NCBI RefSeq assembly: GCF_003713065.1
Contig: NZ_CP033433.1
Coordinates: 2,791,001 to 2,855,000 of the forward strand
DNA length: 64,000 nucleotides
Direction: 5' to 3'
DNA from: Cohnella candidum
Lineage (GTDB): Bacteria; Bacillota; Bacilli; Paenibacillales; Paenibacillaceae
Made by a program: the position numbers and the translations under genes. Shown here one piece after another: positions 50,482-59,860 of this stretch. Each line of letters opens with the position of its first letter. Within the stretch, counting starts at the first letter, position 1. A model generated the notes under the pieces. It worked only from the letters and a program-made list of their open reading frames with translations. It searched no databases and was not told where the DNA came from.

Positions 50482-50815
50482 GGAGTTATGTAACTTTCTT
50501 GCATAACTCCGTCACAACCCCACCATTTCACCGAAGTTATGTAACTTTCTTGCACAACTCCTCCTCAACCCCACCATTTCGCCGGAGTTATGTAACTTTC
50601 TTGCACAACTCCGCCACAACCCCGCCATTTCGCCGGAGTTATGTAACTTTCTTGCACAACTCCTCCTCAACCCCGCGTTTCACCGAAGTTATGTAACTTT
50701 CTTGCACAACTCCGCCGCACTCCCGCCACTCCGCCGAAGTTATGTAACTTTCTCACACAGCTCCGCCGCACTCCCGCCATTTCCCCGGAGTTATGTAACT
50801 TTCTTGCACAACTCC
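50482..50815. repeat. Tandem array of seven units every 50-51 bp
   Basis: The core AGTTATGTAACTTTCTTGCA begins at 50484, 50535, 50586, 50637, 50687, 50738 and 50789 (steps 51, 51, 51, 50, 51, 51; unit six has TCTCACA in place of TCTTGCA). It is framed by GGAG or GAAG and AACTCC, which can pair, and it contains the nested palindrome AGTTA-TG-TAACT. Spacers are similar C-rich sequences, so this is a satellite rather than a CRISPR. Confidence 0.92.
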
Positions 50816-50845
50816 TCCTCACTCCCCCCGCACGCCGAGAACGCG

Positions 50846-50876
50846 AAAACCGGCGACCGCTCACCGCGGCCGCCGG
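50846..50876 (-). terminator. Terminator of the monooxygenase operon
   Basis: CCGGCGACCGC (50850-50860) pairs with GCGGCCGCCGG (50866-50876) with one mismatch; the minus strand then has TTTT. It begins 14 bp after the last gene of the cluster. Confidence 0.7.
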
Positions 50877-50890
50877 CCCTGACAAACCTA

Positions 50891-52225
50891 TTAACTGGTT
50901 ACTTTCCTATTCGCCGCGGTGTAACGATTCTCCGGTATCGGCAGCCCGAGGTTGCCGCGCAGCGTGTCGGACTCGTACTCCGTACGGTAAAGTCCACGCT
51001 CCTGCAAGATCGGGACGACCAGCTCGACGAAGTCGGTCAGCCCGCTCGGGAACGCCGAATGGACGATGAATCCGTCGGCCGCTTCCTCCTCGTGCCAACG
51101 CTGAAGCAGGTCGGCGATCTTCTCCGGCGTCCCGACGAATTCCCCGCGCGGCGTCGCGGAGCGAAGCGCCACCTGGCGCAGCGTAAGCCCTTGCTCCTTG
51201 GCCGTGCGCTTGATTTTGTCCGTGCCGCTGCGGAAGCTGTTGCTGCCGAGGTCCCCGAGTTCCGGGAACGGTTCGTCCAGCGGATACTGCGAGAAGTCGT
51301 GGTGCTCGAAGAAACGGCCCAGGTAATCGAGCGCTTTGTCGATCGAGACCAGGTTCGCGAGCTCCTCGTATTTCCGCTCGGCCTCCTCCTCCGTCCGGCC
51401 GATGATCGGCCCGATGCCGGGCAGGATGGCGATTTCGTCCGGACTCCGCCCGTATGCGGCAGCCCGGCCCTTGACGTCGCGGTAGAACGCCTTCGCCTCC
51501 TCGATGCTCTCGTGGCCCGTGAATACGGCGTCCGCGCTTTTCGCCGCGAGGTTTTTACCGCTCTCCGAGGACCCCGCTTGGAAAATGACCGGATGCCCTT
51601 GCTTGGAGCGAGCGATGTTCAGCGGACCTTCGACCGAGAAATACCGCCCTTTATGGTTCAGCCGGTGCATTTTCGAAGGTTCGAAGAAAACGCCTGCTTC
51701 CTTGTCGCGCACGAACGCGTCGTCCTCCCAGGAATCCCACAGCCCCCGGGTAACCTCCAAATATTCCTCCGCGATCTGATAACGTTCATCATGCGTCGGG
51801 TGGTCCGTCTTGGAATAGTTCCGTGCCGAGCCTTCGAGCGGCGAAGTGACGACGTTCCAGCCCGCGCGACCGCCGCTGATGTGGTCAAGGGACCCGAATT
51901 GCCGGGCCACCGTGAACGGTTCGCTATACGAAGTGGACAGCGTGCCGACGAGGCCGATCCGCCGGGTGACGGCGGCAAGCGCGGACAAGATCGTCACGGG
52001 CTCGAACCGGTTCAGAAAATGGGGGATCGATTTTTCCGTGATATAGAGGCCGTCGGCGATGAACAGCAGGTCGAACAGCCCCGCTTCCGCCGTTTGCGCT
52101 TGTTTCTTGTAAAACTCCAAATTCACGCTCGCGTCCGCCGGGATTTCCGGATGGCGCCACGCCGAAATATTTCCTCCCACGCCATGAATCAGTGCTCCGA
52201 ACTTGATTTTTTTCCGGTTTGCCAT
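50891..52225 (-). CDS. FMN-dependent monooxygenase of the NtaA/SnaA/YtnJ/YxeK type
   Basis: A 444-residue two-component flavin monooxygenase of the luciferase superfamily. Typical segments: [26 protein letters not shown] at the N terminus, [30 protein letters not shown] and [33 protein letters not shown]. It needs reduced FMN, which the reductase at 60047 could supply. In B. subtilis, YtnJ and YxeK of this family sit in sulfur-compound salvage operons with an acetyltransferase, an M20 deacylase and an amino-acid ABC importer, as here. Its substrate is probably an N-acetylated S-substituted cysteine or similar compound (inference). Last gene of the cluster. Confidence 0.9.
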   Translation of the reverse strand: MANRKKIKFGALIHGVGGNISAWRHPEIPADASVNLEFYKKQAQTAEAGLFDLLFIADGLYITEKSIPHFLNRFEPVTILSALAAVTRRIGLVGTLSTSYSEPFTVARQFGSLDHISGGRAGWNVVTSPLEGSARNYSKTDHPTHDERYQIAEEYLEVTRGLWDSWEDDAFVRDKEAGVFFEPSKMHRLNHKGRYFSVEGPLNIARSKQGHPVIFQAGSSESGKNLAAKSADAVFTGHESIEEAKAFYRDVKGRAAAYGRSPDEIAILPGIGPIIGRTEEEAERKYEELANLVSIDKALDYLGRFFEHHDFSQYPLDEPFPELGDLGSNSFRSGTDKIKRTAKEQGLTLRQVALRSATPRGEFVGTPEKIADLLQRWHEEEAADGFIVHSAFPSGLTDFVELVVPILQERGLYRTEYESDTLRGNLGLPIPENRYTAANRKVTS

Positions 52226-52243
52226 GCCCTCTCCTCCTTCAAT

Positions 52244-52780
52244 TCACGCCTGCGCCTGAAGCAAGGCGGATTCTCTCAAATGAAGCCGGTAGCTTTTGAC
52301 GAGCGTTTCCCCGTTATGGAACTCTTTATCGTAAGCTCTCTCGAAGCCCAATCTCTCGTAAAGACGAACCGCGGACGCCATCATGTCGGAAGTGTGCAGG
52401 TGCAGCGTATCCGCGCCCCATTCCACCGCCAGCCTTGCGCTTTCCCGAAGCAGCGCGGTCGCGACGCCCTGCCCTCTGGCACTCTGCGAAACGGCCAGCA
52501 GCCGGACGATCGGCGATTCGATGCCGATATCGTGGCCGTAAGCGGCGAGAGAGGAATCGAACAACAGCGCGCTTCCGATAATCTCGCCGTTCCGTTCGGC
52601 GACCAGCCTGGTCCTCGGTCCCGCGCTATCGACGGAGGCCTCGATGTTCTCCTTGTACGCCTCCCAACGTTCCGGCGACAACACGCTTTCATACTGTCCG
52701 TAGGCGTCCAACAGCACCTTGCGGATCGCTTCCCGATCCGAAACGCGCGCCTCTCGGATCAACACCCTATGCTCCGTCAT
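52244..52780 (-). CDS. GNAT N-acetyltransferase
   Basis: A 178-residue single GNAT domain. The acetyl-CoA binding motif A is VRLLAVSQSARGQGVATALLRES and motif B is LYERLGFERAYDKEF. In the related Bacillus salvage operons the acetyltransferase (SnaA/SnaB/YtmI) acetylates the amino group of the incoming S-modified cysteine before oxidation; the same role is likely here. It lies 18 bp before the monooxygenase gene. Confidence 0.85.
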   Translation of the reverse strand: MTEHRVLIREARVSDREAIRKVLLDAYGQYESVLSPERWEAYKENIEASVDSAGPRTRLVAERNGEIIGSALLFDSSLAAYGHDIGIESPIVRLLAVSQSARGQGVATALLRESARLAVEWGADTLHLHTSDMMASAVRLYERLGFERAYDKEFHNGETLVKSYRLHLRESALLQAQA

Positions 52781-52801
52781 TCCCCTCGCCTCCCGTCCCC
52801 G

Positions 52802-53302
52802 TTATACCGCGCAGCTCGCTCCGAGCGGCGGTTGATCAGAAATGCCCTTTTTGATCCGGTCGATTTGCCCCAAATGCCGCTGCACGTGATCGATGAAACC
52901 TTGCACGACCGCCGACAGCGTCACCGTTTCACCCCGGAAATTCACGCTCGATTTGCTCCATTCTTCCTCCGTCAGCCGGACGAACAATTGCCCGTTGTGC
53001 ACGAGCAAAGCGCGGAAAACGTTCAGGAAATCCTCCGCCTTGCCCTCGTTCGCCTTCTGCCCGTCGATCCAAGGATCTTGGCTGAAAGCCGGCAGCCTGG
53101 CTTCCGAGCCGGAGAGAATCTCGCGGATCCGGAAAGATACGACGATGTTGTGGTCCGCCAAATGCGCGATGACCTCCGTCACGCTCCATTTTCCCGGTCC
53201 GGGTTTGAAACGAAGCTCCTCCTCCGACAGGCCCTCGATCGCTTCTTGCAATTGGTTGTACGTTTTCAAATACGCGGTAATATCCGCCGGCCCTGCGCTC
53301 AT
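52802..53302 (-). CDS. DinB/YfiT-family putative metal-dependent hydrolase or thiol transferase
   Basis: A 166-residue four-helix DinB-fold protein. Three histidines in typical places, IAHLADHNIVVSFRIREIL and QGFIDHVQRHLGQIDRI, fit the metal triad; KPGPGKWSVTEVIAHLADH is the family signature. Members include bacillithiol S-transferases and hydrolases, so a thiol-related step in the surrounding sulfur-compound pathway is possible. The start is ATG 53302 behind GGAGG. It sits between the acetyltransferase and the flavoenzyme, 14 bp from the latter. Confidence 0.82.
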   Translation of the reverse strand: MSAGPADITAYLKTYNQLQEAIEGLSEEELRFKPGPGKWSVTEVIAHLADHNIVVSFRIREILSGSEARLPAFSQDPWIDGQKANEGKAEDFLNVFRALLVHNGQLFVRLTEEEWSKSSVNFRGETVTLSAVVQGFIDHVQRHLGQIDRIKKGISDQPPLGASCAV

Positions 53303-53316
53303 TTTCCGATTCCTCC

Positions 53317-54492
53317 CTAAATTTGAAAGTCGATTCGACTGCGTGTTTCCTCGAAACGCCAATAGGAGAACATGCCCAGGTCCAGTTCCGTTTCCCGGTT
53401 GATCGTGAGATCGGCGAGCGCCTCGCCGACCGCGCTGGCGAATTTGAAGCCATGCCCGGAAAAGCCTCCCGCCAGAAGGACGTTCGGATACGCGGGATGG
53501 GCGTCGATGATGAAATGCTCGTCGGGGCTCAGCTCGTATTTGCAGGCGGCTCCCCGAATCAGCCTGCCCGATGCGCCCGGCAGGAAGGATTCCAAAGCGC
53601 GGCGCAAGTCTCCTTCATCTTCCGGATCGTCGCCGAACGGAAGGAACGGCTCGCCCGGCTTCCACTCGACTCCGCCGTCGTGGCGGCCGATCTTCAGGCC
53701 GGCTCCGCCAATGTCGGGAAAGCCGTAATAGCCTCCTTCTCCCGTCCCCAAAGTGAAGCCCGGAAACGACCCGGCCCGGTATTCCGGTCCGGCGGTTTCG
53801 AACCACCCGACGCACTTGCGCACCGACCGGACCGGCATGTGCATGAACGGCTTCAGCGTCTGGAACCAAGCTCCGGCGCACACGATGACGTTGTCGGCGT
53901 AGTAGACGTCATCCTTCGTCGCGACGAAAGAGAAAGCGTTGCCCGTGACTTTCACGTCCTTGACGAACGTGTTCGTCAGCAGCGTCGCGCCCGCCCTAAG
54001 AGCAAGCTTCCGGTAAGCCGCCACGCAGCGTTCGCTGTTCAGGTAACCCGCGTCCGGTTCGTACAGTCCCCGAAAATGTTCCGGCACCGCGAATCCCGGC
54101 CATCGCTTGCGAATTTCCGCTGCGTCCAGCAGCTCCGTCACGACGCCCAACCGGGCGGCGTCTAGCGCGCGTTCGTCGAACGAAACCAGTTCTTCCGGAG
54201 CCAGGTTCAAGACGCCCGAGCGCACCAGCAAAGGCTCTCCGGCGAGCGCCTCCAGTTCGCGCCATAATCGGTCCGCCCGCTGCGCCAGCCGGATGTATGT
54301 CTCTCCGCCGTGGTAGGCGTGGCGGATCAGGCGGGGCTCCCCGTGATGGCTGCCATGCGCATGCGGAGGATCGAAGGCGTCGATCAGCAGCGTCTTCACG
54401 CCTCTTCGCGCCAGATGATACCCCGCGCTCATGCCCATGGATCCCGCGCCGATGACGATGACCTCGTAGGATTTGGAGATCCCCGTCCCCAT
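53317..54492 (-). CDS. Monomeric sarcosine oxidase / N-methyl-amino-acid oxidase-like flavoenzyme
   Basis: A 391-residue FAD enzyme of the MSOX/SolA group. VIVIGAGSMGMSAGYHLARRG binds FAD (GAGSMG at 15-20); ACKYELSPDEHFIIDAHP holds the cysteine that binds FAD covalently in sarcosine oxidase; GFSGHGFKFASAVGEALADL is the C-terminal FAD contact. It would oxidise a secondary amino acid to the amine plus aldehyde and hydrogen peroxide. The gene follows the M20 deacylase by a base. Such an oxidase is not in the Bacillus ytm/yxe operons, so it adds a step or a substrate type. Confidence 0.88.
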   Translation of the reverse strand: MGTGISKSYEVIVIGAGSMGMSAGYHLARRGVKTLLIDAFDPPHAHGSHHGEPRLIRHAYHGGETYIRLAQRADRLWRELEALAGEPLLVRSGVLNLAPEELVSFDERALDAARLGVVTELLDAAEIRKRWPGFAVPEHFRGLYEPDAGYLNSERCVAAYRKLALRAGATLLTNTFVKDVKVTGNAFSFVATKDDVYYADNVIVCAGAWFQTLKPFMHMPVRSVRKCVGWFETAGPEYRAGSFPGFTLGTGEGGYYGFPDIGGAGLKIGRHDGGVEWKPGEPFLPFGDDPEDEGDLRRALESFLPGASGRLIRGAACKYELSPDEHFIIDAHPAYPNVLLAGGFSGHGFKFASAVGEALADLTINRETELDLGMFSYWRFEETRSRIDFQI

Positions 54493-54493
54493 G

Positions 54494-55669
54494 CTAGCCC
54501 GCCGCTCCCGATCGACGCGCCTGCAGAATCCCAATTGCGTCGGCCGCCAGCGCGGCCAGAAACGAAGCTCCGACCGGAAGCGCCCTCTCGTCCACGTCGA
54601 ACTGGGGATGGTGCCACTCCTGCGGACCGGAAGTGCCGAGAAATACGAACAGCCCCGGCACCTGCTCCTGATAAAACGCGAAATCTTCTCCGGCCGGCGA
54701 AGGAAGCGGAGTCACGACGTTCAGCCCCAGCCCTTCGGCCGTCCGTACCGCCGCTTGCGCCCAGTCCGCATCGTTGCGGACGGCGGGCGGCCCTTGGATC
54801 CATCGGACGGAAGCTTTCGTTCCGTAGGCTTCGGAGACCCCATGGACGACTTGCTCGAAGCGCTCCCGGACTTTGGCTCTCGCCTTCTCGTCGAAGGTGC
54901 GGAGCGTTCCGTCGAATACCGCTTTATCGGCGATGACGTTCCAAGCCGTTCCTCCGCGGAAACGGGTCACGCTGAGAACGACGCTGTCGAGCGCGCTGAC
55001 GTTCCGGCTGACGATGGATTGCAGCGCGGTGACGATGTGGGCCGCGCTGACGATCGGATCGATGCCCGCTTCCGGCACGGCCGCATGGCTGCCCCGTCCT
55101 TCCACTTCCACGGCGAATCCGTCCGCCGCGGCCATGAGGGGTCCCGCCTTGATGCCGACCTTGCCGACCGGCAGATCCGGCTTGTTGTGCAAGCCGAAAA
55201 TCGCCTGCACGCCCTGCAAGGCGCCGCTCTCGATGACCTGGCCTGCGCCGACCGCCTTTTCCTCGGCGGGCTGGAAGATGAGCCGGACGGCGCCCGGCAG
55301 CTCGCTCTCCCGCTCCTTCAAGAGCAGAGCGGCGCCCAGCAGCGCGGCGGTGTGGAAATCGTGCCCGCAGGCATGCATTTTGCCCGGCACCTTCGACGCG
55401 AACGGCAAGCCGGTCTCTTCCTGCACCGGCAAGGCGTCGATGTCCGCCCGCAGCGCGACGACCGGGCCGCCGCGCAATCCGCCTATCTCCGCGATGACTC
55501 CCGTCTTGAGGGGATAATCCGGCATTCGAATTCCCGCCTCCCGCAGCCATCCGCGGATCGTTTCCGTCGTCTCGAATTCCTCCAGAGACGTTTCGGGAAA
55601 GGCGTGAAGCTGCCGCCGTGCCTCCACCAAACGCCGTTCCAGCGTATCCGTCACGGTCGCGCCGCTCAT
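54494..55669 (-). CDS. M20 N-acyl amino acid deacylase (YtnL/YxeP-like)
   Basis: A 391-residue M20D amidohydrolase. Metal and catalytic motifs: ALRADIDALPVQEETGL, MHACGHDFHTAALLGAA and IFQPAEEKAVGAGQVIESGAL, plus GEDFAFYQEQVPGLFVFLG near the C terminus. Related enzymes remove acetyl groups from acetylated cysteine compounds at the end of the salvage route. It overlaps the upstream monooxygenase gene by 4 bp (ATGA) and is therefore coupled to it. Confidence 0.9.
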   Translation of the reverse strand: MSGATVTDTLERRLVEARRQLHAFPETSLEEFETTETIRGWLREAGIRMPDYPLKTGVIAEIGGLRGGPVVALRADIDALPVQEETGLPFASKVPGKMHACGHDFHTAALLGAALLLKERESELPGAVRLIFQPAEEKAVGAGQVIESGALQGVQAIFGLHNKPDLPVGKVGIKAGPLMAAADGFAVEVEGRGSHAAVPEAGIDPIVSAAHIVTALQSIVSRNVSALDSVVLSVTRFRGGTAWNVIADKAVFDGTLRTFDEKARAKVRERFEQVVHGVSEAYGTKASVRWIQGPPAVRNDADWAQAAVRTAEGLGLNVVTPLPSPAGEDFAFYQEQVPGLFVFLGTSGPQEWHHPQFDVDERALPVGASFLAALAADAIGILQARRSGAAG

Positions 55670-56676
55670 ACCGGCAGTTCCTCGAACGCTTCCGCCAGCA
55701 GTTCGAAAGACCTCAGACGCCGCTCGAAATCGCCAAGGATCGTCGTGAAGATGAATTCGTCCACGCCGTACTCCTGCTGAAGCTCCAACAGCCGCTTCCG
55801 AACCGTCTCCTTCGTCCCTTTGGCGATGTCCGCTTCCCGGACCTCGGCCGTGAACGATTCGCCCGCCTGGCGCGCGAATTCCTCCGCCGCTTCCAAGGAA
55901 CCGACGTTGACGGTTTTCCCGCTCGCCAGCGTCACCCGAACGCTTTTGAACGTCCCGGCCAGCTCTCCCGCTTCTTCTTCCGTATCCGCTACGATCGCGG
56001 AATGCGCGAGAATCGCGTAAGGCTCCGTTCCGCGCGCCCGGTTGAACCCGTCCCGATAAGCCCGGAACGCGGCCTTCGCCGTCTCGTAGTCGCTGTTGAT
56101 GAACAGCGCGAAAGCATAAGGGTATCCCCGCTCCGCCGCCAATTCCGCGCTCGACACGCTCGTGCCGAGCAAGTAAATGCCGGCCGGCTGCTCCGGCAGC
56201 GGATTCGCCTGGATGCCGGCGAGCGGATGCTCTTCCTCCGTCCGGCCGTGCAGGTAACCCTCGAGTTCCGCGAGTTTCCCGCCGAGCGACTTGCCGTCCC
56301 CCGCTCCTTGCTGCAAAGCTTTCGTCGAACGGGGAAGACCGCCCGGCGCGCGGCCGATGCCAAGGTCGACCCGTCCCGGCGCGAGGGAAGCCAGCACGTT
56401 GAAGTTTTCCGCCACTTTATAAGGACTGTAATGCTGGAGCATGACGCCGCCCGAGCCGATCCGGATTTTCTCCGTCTTCGCCAGCAAATGCGAAATCAAT
56501 ACTTCAGGTGACGAGCCCGCCATCTGCGGGGAATCGTGATGCTCCGACACCCAAAACCGGCGGAACCCCCGCCGTTCCGCGAACTGCGCCAGCTTTACGG
56601 TGTTTTGCAGCGCTTCGATCGGGGTCTGTCCCGGAAACACGATGCTTTGGTCCAAAATGCCGAATGGAATTCCCAT
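55666..56676 (-). CDS. Luciferase-like flavin monooxygenase (YtmO-like)
   Basis: A 336-residue luciferase-family protein of the MsnO8/YtmO group: GILDQSIVFPGQTPIEALQNTVKLAQFAERRGFRRFWVSEHHD, GSSPEVLISHLLAKT, IRIGSGGVMLQHYSPYKVAE and GRVDLGIGRAPGG. It probably uses FMNH2 and O2. In B. subtilis ytmO belongs to the same operon as ytnJ and ytnL; finding both classes of monooxygenase here strengthens the ytm comparison. ATG 56676 follows a GGAGTGG. It lies 32 bp after the ATPase gene. Confidence 0.88.
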   Translation of the reverse strand: MGIPFGILDQSIVFPGQTPIEALQNTVKLAQFAERRGFRRFWVSEHHDSPQMAGSSPEVLISHLLAKTEKIRIGSGGVMLQHYSPYKVAENFNVLASLAPGRVDLGIGRAPGGLPRSTKALQQGAGDGKSLGGKLAELEGYLHGRTEEEHPLAGIQANPLPEQPAGIYLLGTSVSSAELAAERGYPYAFALFINSDYETAKAAFRAYRDGFNRARGTEPYAILAHSAIVADTEEEAGELAGTFKSVRVTLASGKTVNVGSLEAAEEFARQAGESFTAEVREADIAKGTKETVRKRLLELQQEYGVDEFIFTTILGDFERRLRSFELLAEAFEELPV

Positions 56677-56708
56677 CCCCAACCACTCCCGTCCGCTCTC
56701 GAATCGAA

Positions 56709-57461
56709 TCAAATCGAATACACGCCTTCCGGCGTCAACCGTTTCAGGAATTGCTTCGTCCTCTCTTCTTTCGGGGAAGAGAAGATTTCGTTCGGCGTGC
56801 CCTCTTCGACCACGACGCCCTCGTCCATGAAAATCACGTGATTGGCCACATCCTGCGCGAACCCCATCTCATGGGTGACGATGATCATCGTGATGCCTTC
56901 CTTGGCGATTTTGCGGATGACCGCCAGCACTTCGCCGACGAGCTCGGGATCCAGCGCCGACGTCGGTTCGTCGAACAGGATGACTTCGGGGTTCAGCGCC
57001 AGCGCCCGCGCGATGCCGACGCGCTGCTGCTGTCCGCCCGACAGCTGGCTCGGATAGGCGTCCAATTTGTTGCCCAGACCGACTTTCTCAAGCAAGCGAA
57101 TGCTGCGTTCCCGGGCTTCCTCTTTGGGCACCTTTTGGACGATCACAAGCCCTTCCATGACATTCTCAAGCGCCGTTTTATGACGGAACAGATTGTACTG
57201 CTGGAACACCATCGCCGTTTTCCGGCGCAATGCCTGGATGTCTTTTTTCGAGGCCGATTTGCAGTCGATCCGCTCGGTGCCGATCCGGATTTCGCCGGAA
57301 CTCGGCTTCTCGAGGAAATTGACGCACCGCAGCAAGGTCGTCTTGCCCGAGCCGCTCGGACCTAAAATGGCGACGACTTCACCCTTGTTCACCGTGACGT
57401 CGACGCCTTTGAGCACCTGGTGGCGCCCGAACGATTTGGTGATTCCTTTCAACTGGATCAT
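56709..57461 (-). CDS. Amino-acid ABC transporter ATPase (TcyN/GlnQ type)
   Basis: A 250-residue ABC ATPase of the polar amino acid family. Walker A GPSGSGKT is at 34-41, Q-loop is [18 protein letters not shown], signature [15 protein letters not shown], Walker [15 protein letters not shown] and switch His in [13 protein letters not shown]. It powers the importer made by the next three genes upstream. The ATG overlaps the permease stop by 4 bp. Confidence 0.95.
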   Translation of the reverse strand: MIQLKGITKSFGRHQVLKGVDVTVNKGEVVAILGPSGSGKTTLLRCVNFLEKPSSGEIRIGTERIDCKSASKKDIQALRRKTAMVFQQYNLFRHKTALENVMEGLVIVQKVPKEEARERSIRLLEKVGLGNKLDAYPSQLSGGQQQRVGIARALALNPEVILFDEPTSALDPELVGEVLAVIRKIAKEGITMIIVTHEMGFAQDVANHVIFMDEGVVVEEGTPNEIFSSPKEERTKQFLKRLTPEGVYSI

Positions 57462-58168
57462 GCGACGCCCCCCCTGTCGTACACGTTGATTCTGCGTTCC
57501 ACGAGGCCCGACGCTCTTTCCACCAACAGCGTAAGCCCCCAATAAATGAGCGCCGCGGCGAGATAAGCGTCGAAGAACTTCCAGTTCGTCGAAGCGACGA
57601 TCTGCGCTTTCGCCGTCACTTCGACGACGGAAACGGTGAAAGCCAGCGTCGAGGCGTGCAGCATGCCGACGACCAGGTTGGAGATGTTCGGCAAGCTGGC
57701 CGCGAACGCTTGGGGAATCACGATTCGCCGGAGCGCTTGCGCGGTCGTCATGCCGACCGAATGGGCGGCCTCCATTTGGCCGCGGTTAACCGCCAGCAGC
57801 CCGGACCGGACGACCTCGGACGCATAGCCGCCCGCCGTGATCGAGAAGGCGATGAACGCGAAGGCGATCATCGGGATCGAGGCGGACCGGAAGCCCCATC
57901 CGAACTGCGCCGCCAACGCGTCTAACGCGATCGGCAGCCCGAAATAAATGAGCAGCAAATGCGTGAGCATCGGCGTTCCCCGGATGAATGTGACATAGCC
58001 GGCGGCAATGGGCGCAAGCACCGGAACCCGGAAGGTGCGTATCAACGCGACCGCCGTTCCGATGATGAGGCCGCACGCGACGGACACCGCCGTGATCAGC
58101 AGCGTCGTGGGGATCACGGACAGGAGCTGCGTGAAGGCGGTCCAGATGAACGACGGGTCAAGCTTCAT
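57458..58168 (-). CDS. Polar amino-acid ABC permease (second)
   Basis: A 236-residue permease of the His/Glu/Gln/Cys family with about five segments. [25 protein letters not shown] and [21 protein letters not shown] are typical, and the ATPase-contact loop is [26 protein letters not shown]. The start is ATG 58168 behind GGAGG, inside the end of the partner permease gene (11-bp overlap). The pair probably form a heterodimer, as TcyL/TcyM do. Confidence 0.92.
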   Translation of the reverse strand: MKLDPSFIWTAFTQLLSVIPTTLLITAVSVACGLIIGTAVALIRTFRVPVLAPIAAGYVTFIRGTPMLTHLLLIYFGLPIALDALAAQFGWGFRSASIPMIAFAFIAFSITAGGYASEVVRSGLLAVNRGQMEAAHSVGMTTAQALRRIVIPQAFAASLPNISNLVVGMLHASTLAFTVSVVEVTAKAQIVASTNWKFFDAYLAAALIYWGLTLLVERASGLVERRINVYDRGGVA

Positions 58169-58952
58169 AACTCCCGGCCTCCTTCCGTTCCAATGGGAAT
58201 TCCGAGGAATAACGGCGCCACTTGATCTTCTTCCAAGAGCGGAACCATGCTCTCGTCTCGCTCTCTTGTCTTTCATGCCTCAGCAGGCGCCATTCGACCC
58301 CCAGCAGAAGCTTCTCCAACAGGAAACAAACCGCGAGGTAAACGAGCGCAAGGGACAGGTACGCCTCCACGAAATGCTGGGTTAGCGTGCTAAGCGACTG
58401 GGCTTTCCCGGTCATTTCCATAATGCCTAGCGAGAACGCCAGCGACGTCTCCTTGGTCAAGGCGAGCAGCACGTTGGAGAAAATCGGCAGCGCGATCGCG
58501 ATCGCCTGGGGAAACACGATTCTCGTAAACGCCCGGTATCCGTTCATCCCCACCGCATAAGCGGCTTCCACCTGTCCCCGGTCGACCGAACCGACGGCGG
58601 CCCGGATCATCTCGCAGACGGCGGCTCCCGTATGCAAGCCGTAGGTCAGGATGACGAAGAAGAGCACGGGGGCTTTCGAGACGTCGATCCCGATCTGCTT
58701 CAGCACTTCCGGTAATCCGAAATAGAACAGGAACAGCTGGATCAAAATCGGCGTGCCGCGGAAAAAGGAGACATACAGCTGGGAAACGCGCTGCAGCACC
58801 GGTACCCGGTAGAGCCGGGGAAGGGCGGCGAGGAACCCCGCCGCCAGACCGAGAAACACCGCGCCCGCCACGATCGTTAAAGTCGTCCCGAGCGTGGAGA
58901 TCAGCTTCGGAATGAACTGGAACACGTAGCCGATCTCGAAAGATTGTTCCAT
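58158..58952 (-). CDS. Polar amino-acid ABC permease (first)
   Basis: A 264-residue permease: TLGTTLTIVAGAVFLGLAAGFLAAL, YVSFFRGTPILIQLFLFYFGLP, and the ATPase-contact loop GQVEAAYAVGMNGYRAFTRIVFPQAI. It has a longer basic C-terminal tail than its partner (LRHERQESETRAWFRSWKKIKWRR), probably cytoplasmic. It follows the binding-protein gene by 21 bp. Cystine or another sulfur amino acid is the likely cargo given the neighbours. Confidence 0.92.
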   Translation of the reverse strand: MEQSFEIGYVFQFIPKLISTLGTTLTIVAGAVFLGLAAGFLAALPRLYRVPVLQRVSQLYVSFFRGTPILIQLFLFYFGLPEVLKQIGIDVSKAPVLFFVILTYGLHTGAAVCEMIRAAVGSVDRGQVEAAYAVGMNGYRAFTRIVFPQAIAIALPIFSNVLLALTKETSLAFSLGIMEMTGKAQSLSTLTQHFVEAYLSLALVYLAVCFLLEKLLLGVEWRLLRHERQESETRAWFRSWKKIKWRRYSSEFPLERKEAGSYEA

Positions 58953-58973
58953 GCGGACTCACCGCCCTCTTTT

Positions 58974-59819
58974 TTATTGCGTGAAGTCTTGGCCGAGCCA
59001 CTGCTTGCTGAGTTTGCCCAGCGTTCCGTCCGCCTTCAGTTCCTTGATCGCGGTGTCGACGTCGTCCGCCAGCTTCTGCGACTCGGGATCGTTCTTGCGG
59101 AAAACGAACAGGATGTCGGCCTCGCTCAGCACTTCATCCGTCGTTTTCAGCTTGCCTTGCGGGTCGATGAGGGGCAGGGTGAAATCGGCGCCGATCGTCG
59201 CGGCTACCCTGCCGGTCGAGATCTGGCTGACCGTATCGTTGGCCGCACCGTTCTGATAAACGATGTCGATTTTCTTGTCGTGGTCCCGGTTGTAGTTCTC
59301 CAGGATTTGGGCTTCCGCGCTGGTGGCGCTCGTCAACACCTTTTTGCCGACCAAATCATCCAGCGTCTTGACCGAATCGTTGTCCTTCGCGACGATGATC
59401 TTGTTCTTCCAGTGAGCGTAGGGCTCTTTGTTGAACAGGTACTTTTCGGTGCGCTCCGGGTTCTTCTCGAACTCATGGGCGCCGATGTCGACCTTCTTCG
59501 TTTCGAGGCTGAGCAGGATGTTGGAAAATTCCAGCGTCTGAAGCTCGAACTCGTATTGGGGAAGCCGTTTGTCGATTTCGCGAACCAGCTCGACGTCGAA
59601 GCCGGTCAACTTGCCGTTCTCGTCCAGGAACGCCACCTTCGGAAATTTGGTGCCCGTGCCGACGATGATTTTCTTCACCTCGGCCGGCTTCGCCGACGCG
59701 CTCGCCGTTGGGGCGGCAGCAGCCGCTTCTCCCTTGGAGCCTTCCTCCTTGTTGCCGCACCCGGCGGCGACAACCCCCAGTGCAAGCGTTAAAATGATAG
59801 CCAAAGTCGTCTTTTTCAT
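58974..59819 (-). CDS. Polar amino-acid ABC substrate-binding lipoprotein
   Basis: A 281-residue family 3 solute-binding protein. Signal peptide with lipobox VAAGC (Cys21), an Ala/Ser linker to about 48, then the bilobed domain (FPKVAFLDENGKLTGFDVELVREIDKRLP, ILLSLETKKVDIGAHEFEKNPERTEKYLF, LDDLVGKKVLTSATSAEAQILENY). The FDVELVREI pattern is shared with cystine and glutamine binders such as TcyJ/TcyK. First gene of the import/salvage operon, with a palindromic site at its promoter. Confidence 0.93.
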   Translation of the reverse strand: MKKTTLAIILTLALGVVAAGCGNKEEGSKGEAAAAAPTASASAKPAEVKKIIVGTGTKFPKVAFLDENGKLTGFDVELVREIDKRLPQYEFELQTLEFSNILLSLETKKVDIGAHEFEKNPERTEKYLFNKEPYAHWKNKIIVAKDNDSVKTLDDLVGKKVLTSATSAEAQILENYNRDHDKKIDIVYQNGAANDTVSQISTGRVAATIGADFTLPLIDPQGKLKTTDEVLSEADILFVFRKNDPESQKLADDVDTAIKELKADGTLGKLSKQWLGQDFTQ

Positions 59820-59860
59820 GTGTTTCTCCTCCCCGTATCCACTCGGAATTTTTTAACCTT

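Noticed and set aside
50436..50696. Repeat protein with 17-residue units (SYVTFLHNS)
   Set aside because: It is the translation of the 51-bp satellite. A 50-bp step breaks the frame later in the array, there is no ribosome binding site, and the motif also occurs outside the frame.
50482..50815. Possible CRISPR array
   Set aside because: Spacers of about 22 bp resemble one another, unit length is only 51 bp, and no cas gene is nearby. It is a tandem satellite.
50702..53320. 872-residue open frame on the plus strand
   Set aside because: It runs through the satellite and antisense to three well-supported genes, with shadow composition.
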